Assembly (NCBI RefSeq): GCF_031010175.1
Contig: NZ_JAUAMB010000012.1
Coordinates: 1-64,000 of the forward strand
Direction: 5' to 3'
From: Halomonas sp. SpR1
GTDB taxonomy: Bacteria; Pseudomonadota; Gammaproteobacteria; Pseudomonadales; Halomonadaceae
DNA length: 64,000 nt
Under the pieces are notes generated by a model. The model was not told where the DNA came from and ran no database searches. It worked only from the letters and a program-made list of their open reading frames with translations. This document shows, in pieces, positions 54,493 through 61,243 of the stretch. Made by a program: the position numbers and the translations under genes. How positions within the stretch are numbered: position 1 is the stretch's first letter; the number at the start of each line of letters is the position of its first letter.

Positions 54493-56505
54493 GTGTCCAT
54501 GTATCACCCGCGATTGCAGTCGTTTGGGGCCCTACTGGTAGTCGATGCCGATTGTCGTCGCATCCAAGCTACTAGCACTAACTTAACCCGCTTAATTGGT
54601 ATTGAGCGCCCTGAAAGTGGGCAGCTTACGCTTGCCTGCGTGTTGGGAAAACGGCTAAGTCAGCGGATGCGTCGTGAACTGCTGGGGCAGCAGCGGCTCC
54701 CCGGCCCTTTAGTGTTTATTCGTTCCAAGCACAGTCACGTACGTTTTCAAATCCACGCTTACCGAGCGGGTGAACAGGTCATCGTCGAGATTGAGCCGCT
54801 TAACCCCAGTAGTAAGCGTCGTCTGCTGGGTACGGTGAATGAGCGGTTGATGCGCTTAGTCGAGGCTACCCATCAGGAAGAGCTGCTCGACTGCCTGGTA
54901 TACGCGATTCAACAGCTCACCGGCCATGATCGTGTCACTGTGTGCCATTTCGATAGCGATTGGCATGGTTTGATGGTCGCAGAAGCGCTGGGAAAACAGC
55001 TGCCCTCGCTCTTGGGGCAGCGCTTTCCTGCCAGCGACTTCCCCGTCGCCTTGCGCAAAAGCTATCAACATTACCCCGTACGGTTAGTTGAAGACGTTAA
55101 CGCGCCCCCTGAAACGTTGATACCCGCCGACCCGGGAGTGAGTCTTAACGGTAGTTTTCTACGCGCACCTGCCCCGGAGCGGCAGCGCTATTTAAGCCGC
55201 CTGGGCGTTCGGGGCTCACTCAGTTTAGCCATTCAAGGGGATACCGGCTTATGGGGGCTAGTGTTTTGCCACTCGCCTGCGCCACATTCGGTTGAGCCCC
55301 CCGTACGTGATGCCGTTCGCACCCTGGTGCAAATGGCCACCCAGCGCATGCTGCTGCTACGGGCACGTCAAGAAGCCCGCTATCTGCAGCGGGTGCAGGA
55401 TAGTCTGGTGCTTAGTGCACGAGCACGCAGCGAGCCACGAAGTCCCCAACAGTTACTCCATGAGCAGGCGGCTATCTGGATGAAGCTGTTTCGCGCCCAT
55501 GGCCTGGTGCTATGGGTGAATGGGAGTGCTTATCAAGCGGGGGTGACGCCGACCCAGGAAGCGATTAGTCAGTTTGTACTGCGCCTGGAAAGAGCCCACG
55601 TGCATAGCGGCCCCTGGTGTACGCGCGAAATTGCCAAAGAGGCGTTAACCGCTTCGCTAGCCATGCCCGAGCAGTGCGGGGCCCTAGCGGTGCCGCTACC
55701 GATGAGCTCCACCCAGCGCGCCTGGCTGATGTTTTTTCGTCCCGAGCAGGTGGAAACGCTGTATTGGGCGATGCAGCCCACCACCAGCCCTAAACCGGCC
55801 GTGATATTGGCCCCGTCGGTCGCTTGGTCTGAAGAGGTCGTCGGCAAGAGCGAAGCGTGGCTGCGGGTAGAACGCTTAGCGGCGGTCGACCTGGGTGAAG
55901 ATCTGACGCTGGCCATCTCGGCTTATGAAATTAGCTCGCTGAATATGCACCTGGAGCACGAGCGCAAAGCCCTGGCCGAGGCCAACCAGCGGTTGGAACA
56001 GTTAGCGCATTTTGATCCTCTTACCAAAATCTGGAACCGTTACCGCATTGAAGAAGCGATCAATGCCGAGCTAGTGGCCGCCAAGCGCTACGCGGCCGGC
56101 TTTGCCCTGCTACTGTTCGATGTGGATAACTTCAAGCAAATCAACGATGCCCACGGCCATAGCGTAGGGGACGAAGTACTGGTGGCCCTGGCACGCTTAG
56201 TGGAAAGCTCGCTGCGTGGCTGCGACCACCTGGGTCGCTGGGGCGGTGAAGAGTTTATTGTGCTGGCGACCCACTCCGATATTGACGCCGCTATTGGCCT
56301 AGCCGAACGGCTGCGCTCGCTGGTCGCAGAGCTACGCATAGAAGGGCTTGAACAAACGATTACGGTGAGTATCGGGGTTGCCATTTGGCAGCCGGGGGAC
56401 AGCTGTAAAACCATTATCTCACGGGCCGATGATGCCATGTATCGCGCTAAGCATGGCGGACGCAACCGCGTCGAAATGGCGTTGGAGCCCGTGGTGTCGA
56501 TTTAA
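54493..56505 (+). CDS. Phytochrome-like diguanylate cyclase
   Basis: This 670-residue protein has a phytochrome-like PAS-GAF-PHY sensory module (about residues 1-480) and a C-terminal GGDEF domain. GGEEF is at 584-588, preceded by the product-inhibition site RGCD with the normal five-residue gap, so cyclase activity is likely. The PASDIP-type motif reads PASDFP. The N-terminal chromophore cysteine segment is missing, and the histidine expected in the PxHxxYL motif is Arg (PERQRYL), so bilin binding is doubtful. The start is a GTG at 54493; an ATG two codons later is possible. Confidence 0.9.
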   Translation: MSMYHPRLQSFGALLVVDADCRRIQATSTNLTRLIGIERPESGQLTLACVLGKRLSQRMRRELLGQQRLPGPLVFIRSKHSHVRFQIHAYRAGEQVIVEIEPLNPSSKRRLLGTVNERLMRLVEATHQEELLDCLVYAIQQLTGHDRVTVCHFDSDWHGLMVAEALGKQLPSLLGQRFPASDFPVALRKSYQHYPVRLVEDVNAPPETLIPADPGVSLNGSFLRAPAPERQRYLSRLGVRGSLSLAIQGDTGLWGLVFCHSPAPHSVEPPVRDAVRTLVQMATQRMLLLRARQEARYLQRVQDSLVLSARARSEPRSPQQLLHEQAAIWMKLFRAHGLVLWVNGSAYQAGVTPTQEAISQFVLRLERAHVHSGPWCTREIAKEALTASLAMPEQCGALAVPLPMSSTQRAWLMFFRPEQVETLYWAMQPTTSPKPAVILAPSVAWSEEVVGKSEAWLRVERLAAVDLGEDLTLAISAYEISSLNMHLEHERKALAEANQRLEQLAHFDPLTKIWNRYRIEEAINAELVAAKRYAAGFALLLFDVDNFKQINDAHGHSVGDEVLVALARLVESSLRGCDHLGRWGGEEFIVLATHSDIDAAIGLAERLRSLVAELRIEGLEQTITVSIGVAIWQPGDSCKTIISRADDAMYRAKHGGRNRVEMALEPVVSI

Positions 56506-56529
56506 TAATTCATACTTTATTGAATTATT
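56504..56529. terminator. Weak A/T hairpin between convergent genes
   Basis: AATAATTC (56504-56511) pairs with GAATTATT (56522-56529), and GAATTATT is then repeated directly. It lies between the ends of the GGDEF gene and the convergent secreted-protein gene, so it may act as a weak two-way terminator. Confidence 0.35.
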
Positions 56530-56532
56530 GAA

Positions 56533-57129
56533 TTATTGAGTGGCTAACCCGCGGCTTTCACACTGCGTCATCATTCGGTTAATCGCAGCGTCAGCGCCTT
56601 GCAGGCTAAAGGTCATATACCAAGGCTCGCGCTCTTCCTGGTCAAAGCCGAGAAACAGCTGTTCGCCCTGGCGCATATCGGCCATCAGGGAGTCCAAGTC
56701 GCTTAAATAAAAGTGGGCATAAAACCCGTCATCGCCGCGCTCGGTGATAAATTCGGCCATGGTGTCGATGAGGGGCTGCTCATCGACGCGTAGTCGAGTA
56801 GGCACCAGGTTCACCGCTCGACTCTCCCCCTGCTGCTGCTCAAGGGTGACGCGCATTTCCAGCCAGGGAAGATCGCATACGCCCGACGTAGCGTTCAGGC
56901 TCAGCGTCGCGTCCGAGTAACTGTGAGTTTCCACTGCCCGATAGTGACGTTCGTCTCCCAGCGAGAGCGTCATGGACTGCCAATGGTCGTGGATGACCAC
57001 ATCGTCGGTATTAAACGTGGCTGCGTTAGCCATGGCTGTTACGACCATCGATGAAACAGCCATTGCCATAGCGACTAACCAAGGCGAGTGTAAATGCAGA
57101 GCGCGAGTAGTCGTTATGATCTGAGCCAT
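56533..57129 (-). CDS. Secreted protein of unknown function
   Basis: I do not recognise this family. The 198-residue product has a clear signal peptide (hydrophobic WLVAMAMAVSSMVVTAM with likely cleavage at ANA-AT). The acidic mature domain has two cysteines, in SGVCDLPWLE and MTQCESRG, that could form a disulfide. The mature part looks like a beta-rich periplasmic domain. AAGGA lies about 11 bases before the ATG. It is not part of either neighbouring operon: it converges with the GGDEF gene and diverges from nrdJa. Confidence 0.8.
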   Translation of the reverse strand: MAQIITTTRALHLHSPWLVAMAMAVSSMVVTAMANAATFNTDDVVIHDHWQSMTLSLGDERHYRAVETHSYSDATLSLNATSGVCDLPWLEMRVTLEQQQGESRAVNLVPTRLRVDEQPLIDTMAEFITERGDDGFYAHFYLSDLDSLMADMRQGEQLFLGFDQEEREPWYMTFSLQGADAAINRMMTQCESRGLATQ

Positions 57130-57284
57130 CTAACCAAAATCCTTGGACGATTAATCGAAAAAAACAGTCTATAGCGAGTTACTCAATGACAAAAGTGTAA
57201 GACGCTGATTTTTCTATATATGGTAGGAGATTTTAAAAAAAGTGCCGTATGTGGTTAGAAGTCGGGTCTATACTTCACTCCGAT

Positions 57285-57299
57285 GCCACGTATAGTGGC
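57285..57299. promoter_or_regulatory. Palindrome upstream of nrdJa (possible operator)
   Basis: GCCAC-GTATA-GTGGC is a perfect five-base inverted repeat about 50 bases before the nrdJa start. A second, weaker site, TTTCTATATATGGTAG, lies at 57211-57226. Both loosely resemble NrdR boxes (CTATATATAG-like cores), the usual reductase operators, but neither is a full match. Confidence 0.3.
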
Positions 57300-57346
57300 T
57301 CTGATTTGAGCCCGATAGTCACCCCGCTGTGAAGGAGTTTCGCGAT

Positions 57347-59458
57347 ATGAGCACCGCTGCTAAGGCTATGAAGACCTCTAACGATGTTCCCATGCAGGCC
57401 CCCTCGCGGGAGATTTGGGACGCTAAATACCGTCTTAAGGATCGTCATAGCCAGCCCGTCGATCAAGACGTCGGTGCGACGTTTGAGCGGGTTGCACGTG
57501 CTTTAGCTGCGGTGGAAGGTGACAAAGCCGAAGAGTGGCTGCCCAAATTCCGCTGGGCGTTGGAAAATGGCGCCATTCCTGCCGGTCGTATTCTCTCCAA
57601 CGCCGGTGCAGAGGCCTACAAGCCTGCGGTGAGCCTGATTAACTGCACCGTCTCACGTACCATTCGCGACTCCATGCGCGATATTCTCGACTCGGTGGTC
57701 GATGCGGGCATGACGCTGAAATCCGGGGCCGGTATCGGCTACGACTTCTCGACGCTGCGCCATAAAGGCGCCTTTGTGTTTGGCGCTGGCGCGGGCACGA
57801 ACGGCCCGCTGGCGTTTATGGATATCTACGACAAGATGTGCTTCACCGTGGCCTCTGCCGGTGGCCGCCGTGGCGCCCAGATGGGAACCTTTGATGTGGG
57901 CCACCCGGACGTGCGCGAATTTATCCAGGCTAAGCGCGAAGCGGGACGGCTGCGTCAGTTCAACCTTAGCCTGCTGATCACCGATGAATTTATGGAAGCG
58001 GTCAAGAACAACACCGATTGGCCGCTGGCCTTCCCTCTGCACCCCGGTGAGAAAGAGGACGTTAAAGCGGAAGACCTGATCTACCGCGACTGGCCGGTGG
58101 TGGAAGAGGGCTACACGGTAGATGCCGAAGGCCGCGTTGCCTGTCGTATTGTTGAAGTCATCAAAGCGCGGGAGTTGTGGGACACCATCATGTCCTCCAC
58201 CTACGACTACGCCGAGCCAGGCTTTATCCTGATCGATCAGGTCAACCGCATGAACAACAATTGGTTCTGCGAAGATATCCGCGCCACCAACCCGTGCGGC
58301 GAACAGCCGTTGCCGCCAGAGGGAGCCTGTCTGCTGGGTTCAGTGAACCTGACCAAGTTTGTGATCGACCCTTTTGGAGAAGAGCCGCGCTTCGACTGGG
58401 AGCGTTATCGCAAAGTAGTGGCGATCTTCACCCGTATGCTCGACAACGTGGTGGAAATTGCTGGTCTACCGCTGCCCCAGCAGCAGCGTGAGATTGAAGC
58501 CAAGCGCCGCCATGGCATGGGCTTTTTGGGCTTAGGCTCAACGCTCACTATGCTCAAGATCCCCTACGGCTCTAAGCAGTCGCTGGTATTCACCGATGAG
58601 GTGAGTCGCCATTTAGCCATTGAGGGCTGGCAACAGGCGCTGGAGCTTTCTCAAGAGAAGGGGATGGCGCCGGTACTCGAACAGGAGCACACCATTACCC
58701 CCAAAATGCTCCGCGAACGGCCCCAGTTGGCTAAAGATGGCTACGAAGTGGGTGATCAAGTGCCGGGGCGCATTCTGCACGCCCGTTACAGCCAGTATAT
58801 GGCCCAAGTGGCCGAGCTTGAGCCGGAGTTAGTGGCCCAGCTGGCCGAGCACGGCGCGCGCTTTACCCACCACAGCTCGATTGCGCCGACCGGCACCATC
58901 AGCCTGTCGATGGGTAACAACGCCTCCAACGGCATTGAGCCTTCGTTCTCGCACCGCTACTTCCGCAATATTATTCAGTCGGGTAAAAAGACCAAAGAGC
59001 AGGTCGAAGTGGTGTCGTTTGAGCTGGCCGCCTACCGCCACTTTATCGCCGCAGACGCGGTAGAAAGCGACTTGCCTGACTATTTTGTTACCGCCGATGC
59101 GATCTCGCCTGAACAGCACGTGGCGGTTCAGGCCGCTGCCCAACACTGGGTGGATTCGGCGATCTCGAAAACGGTTAACGTGCCCACCGATTTCGCCTTT
59201 GAGCAGTTTCAGGATCTCTATTTGCAAGCTTATGAAAGCCGTTTAAAAGGCTGCACGACCTTCCGCTTTAACCCTGAAGCTTTCCAGGGCGTGCTGGTAC
59301 GTGAAGATGACCTGAAAAACACCACCTACGTGTTTGAGCTGGAAAACGGTGAAACGCTAGAGCTAAACGGCAACGAGACGGTGATTTATGACGGTGAAGA
59401 GCATAACGCTGCCAACTTGTTTGATGGCTTGAAAGAGGGCACCTACGGCAAATGGTGA
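57347..59458 (+). CDS. nrdJa: Class II adenosylcobalamin-dependent ribonucleotide reductase, large part
   Basis: NrdJ reduces ribonucleotides using coenzyme B12 and works with or without oxygen. The 703-residue product has the active-site NPCGEQPLPPEGACLLGSVN with the radical cysteine, an N-terminal redox cysteine in SLINCTVS, and the substrate loop APTGTISLSMGNNASNGIEP. Split NrdJa/NrdJb forms are known in Pseudomonas. I start at the ATG at 57347, seven bases after AAGGAG. No cobalamin riboswitch is visible upstream. Confidence 0.94.
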   Translation: MSTAAKAMKTSNDVPMQAPSREIWDAKYRLKDRHSQPVDQDVGATFERVARALAAVEGDKAEEWLPKFRWALENGAIPAGRILSNAGAEAYKPAVSLINCTVSRTIRDSMRDILDSVVDAGMTLKSGAGIGYDFSTLRHKGAFVFGAGAGTNGPLAFMDIYDKMCFTVASAGGRRGAQMGTFDVGHPDVREFIQAKREAGRLRQFNLSLLITDEFMEAVKNNTDWPLAFPLHPGEKEDVKAEDLIYRDWPVVEEGYTVDAEGRVACRIVEVIKARELWDTIMSSTYDYAEPGFILIDQVNRMNNNWFCEDIRATNPCGEQPLPPEGACLLGSVNLTKFVIDPFGEEPRFDWERYRKVVAIFTRMLDNVVEIAGLPLPQQQREIEAKRRHGMGFLGLGSTLTMLKIPYGSKQSLVFTDEVSRHLAIEGWQQALELSQEKGMAPVLEQEHTITPKMLRERPQLAKDGYEVGDQVPGRILHARYSQYMAQVAELEPELVAQLAEHGARFTHHSSIAPTGTISLSMGNNASNGIEPSFSHRYFRNIIQSGKKTKEQVEVVSFELAAYRHFIAADAVESDLPDYFVTADAISPEQHVAVQAAAQHWVDSAISKTVNVPTDFAFEQFQDLYLQAYESRLKGCTTFRFNPEAFQGVLVREDDLKNTTYVFELENGETLELNGNETVIYDGEEHNAANLFDGLKEGTYGKW

Positions 59459-59518
59459 TGCCGCGCTTAGCGCCTCTATTCACTAATGCACACCTTTGCT
59501 AAACGGAGAGATATTCTA

Positions 59519-60313
59519 ATGGCTGTTGAAATTACCTCGAAAATTGTTGGCTACCGTATCAAGCAGCAGGAGCAGACCGCGCCCGTTCCTGAGCTCCAGG
59601 AGGAAGATCCGCTGACGGTACGGATTCCTTCTCGCCCGGAAGGTACCTTAGAAGCCGTATCAGAGAAGATCTCCTACGTGGGGGCGGAAGGGCGCAAGAA
59701 AGTCTATCTGCTGGTGTCGTTTATGCCGGTGGAAGGCGTAATTGGCGGCAAGCGCGTGGTGATTGAACGCCCGGTAGAGTTCTTTTTCCCGTCAGGGCAG
59801 CTCTCCAGCGAGCACCAGTGGATCACTGCTACCATGCGCAGCCTTTCGCTGGCGGCTCGTGGTGGTTACGTTACCCAGGCGGTGGCGGATCTACGCAAAG
59901 TGGCTTGGGATAAAGGCTTGGTGCGCTGTGGTATGAACCGCTGGAACAAGCCGATGTTCCACGATTCGGAAGTAGCGGCGATTGCCTGGTCGATCCAGCA
60001 GATTCTCTATCGCCGCGGCTTTCTGGATCGGGACGGTAACCAGGTGCCGGTTGAACAGCTGGTGGAGCGCTATGCTCACCGTATGCAGCATGGCCATGCC
60101 TGGCAGCCGAGTGCCGATGAAGAAGCAACTGACACCACTATTGAGGCGGGAACGGTGGAGCCTATCGGCGGCGAGAAGGCAACGACAGGAAAAAAGCCTG
60201 AAGGCAGTGGCCCTGCCACGGTGGGTAACTGCCCCGAGTGCCGCGGCGAGCTGATCATGATGGATGGCTGCCCGACCTGTTATGCAGGCTGCGGCTGGTC
60301 GAAGTGTGGTTAG
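59519..60313 (+). CDS. nrdJb: Class II ribonucleotide reductase small part NrdJb
   Basis: The 264-residue product carries the TSCPD-type domain (about residues 60-190; FFFPSGQLSSEHQWITATMR, VRCGMNRWNKPMFHDSEVAA). It ends in a cysteine-rich tail (CPECRGELIMMDGCPTC, CGWSKCG) that presumably provides the C-terminal redox cysteines for NrdJa. I start at the ATG at 59519, with GGAGAG upstream. It lies 60 bases after nrdJa and converges with the Crp/Fnr gene, leaving only ten bases between stops. Confidence 0.92.
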   Translation: MAVEITSKIVGYRIKQQEQTAPVPELQEEDPLTVRIPSRPEGTLEAVSEKISYVGAEGRKKVYLLVSFMPVEGVIGGKRVVIERPVEFFFPSGQLSSEHQWITATMRSLSLAARGGYVTQAVADLRKVAWDKGLVRCGMNRWNKPMFHDSEVAAIAWSIQQILYRRGFLDRDGNQVPVEQLVERYAHRMQHGHAWQPSADEEATDTTIEAGTVEPIGGEKATTGKKPEGSGPATVGNCPECRGELIMMDGCPTCYAGCGWSKCG

Positions 60314-60323
60314 TAGAGGCTAC

Positions 60324-61082
60324 TCAGCACGCAGCTTTTTGTTCACAAGAATCTAATAAAGGGCGAACATTATCGGTGAGATAACAGTCGTCAAATTCAG
60401 CCTCGTTAGCCAGCGCTTGCAGATCAGGAATCGTCAAGTAGTGGCGGTCACGGAATACTAATTCCTCTTCGCTAAGTACGGTGAAGGTGCGGCTAACGTG
60501 TACCGGGCTGAGGCCAAGTACATCGGCCAACTGCTCCTGCGAGAGCGGCAGGCGGAACTGGTTGCTAATATCCGGGTTGGTTTGGCGTAGCCTTAAATAC
60601 ATCTCATAAAGGAAATGCGCCATTTTCTGGCGAGCGCTACGTCTTGCTAACGTGACTAAACGTTCAGTCATTAGCGCTTGGTAACGACTGCTAATGGCAA
60701 ACATCACCGATGTTAGCGGCAGCGACTGACGGAATATATCCAACATGCGTCTGTGCGGGAAGTGACATACCACGCCGTCATCGATCATGCGCACATTCTC
60801 AAGGCGCTCGGCGAAAGCAAACTCGCGCAGGCCAATAATATCCCCCGGCAAAAACACTTCCAGAATCTGCCGATCGCCGTTTTCCAAATGGCGGTATGAG
60901 TAGGCCCAGCCGCTTTTTAGCGTGCAGAACTCATTGGCCGGGGCGCCTACCTCCCAGAGTAGTGCGCCCGACTTAATAGCGGTTGCGTTCTCCTCAAGCG
61001 ACATCAGCAGTTTTTTTTCATCTTCGCTTAACGAGCAGTAGTGACTGAAGTGGCTGATAATACAGCTTTTTTCTTGACCCAC
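60324..61082 (-). CDS. Crp/Fnr family transcriptional regulator
   Basis: This 252-residue regulator has an N-terminal cyclic-nucleotide-type effector domain (LPGDIIGLREFAFAERLENV) and a C-terminal Crp-type winged helix (LPLSQEQLADVLGLSPVHVS then RTFTVL). The cysteines (residues 7 and 16 and later ones) do not have the spacing of the FNR iron-sulfur ligands, so the effector is unknown. The start is a GTG at 61082 with GGAGGGA upstream. It is convergent with nrdJb. Confidence 0.9.
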   Translation of the reverse strand: MGQEKSCIISHFSHYCSLSEDEKKLLMSLEENATAIKSGALLWEVGAPANEFCTLKSGWAYSYRHLENGDRQILEVFLPGDIIGLREFAFAERLENVRMIDDGVVCHFPHRRMLDIFRQSLPLTSVMFAISSRYQALMTERLVTLARRSARQKMAHFLYEMYLRLRQTNPDISNQFRLPLSQEQLADVLGLSPVHVSRTFTVLSEEELVFRDRHYLTIPDLQALANEAEFDDCYLTDNVRPLLDSCEQKAAC

Positions 61083-61204
61083 GGCGTATCCCTCCAGCAG
61101 AGGATTGCATATTACCGCTAACGATTATCTGTTCGCTACTATAACCAATCTGGCCACGTACTGCGTTGTCCAAATTTACTAATTAGCGTGCTTTTTTGGT
61201 TTGA

Positions 61205-61227
61205 GGGCGGGCTTACGCGCCCGCCTC
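61205..61227. other. G/C-rich hairpin downstream of uvrA
   Basis: GGCGGGC (61206-61212) and GCCCGCC (61219-61225) form a seven-base stem just after the uvrA stop. The minus-strand transcript continues into A-rich rather than U-rich sequence, so this is not a standard intrinsic terminator, though it may protect the 3' end. The rest of the 161-base gap shows no gene. Confidence 0.45.
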
Positions 61228-61243
61228 TCTACAAACCGAAGTG

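Noticed and set aside
57130..57346. Cobalamin riboswitch before the B12-dependent reductase
   Set aside because: I found no B12-box-like conserved core in the leader; the region is short and A/T-rich with only small palindromes.
60324..61082. Assignment of the Crp/Fnr regulator as FNR/Anr
   Set aside because: The cysteine spacing of the FNR [4Fe-4S] cluster is absent.
61205..61227. Intrinsic terminator of uvrA
   Set aside because: The stem is strong, but the minus-strand RNA continues into A-rich sequence without a U-run.
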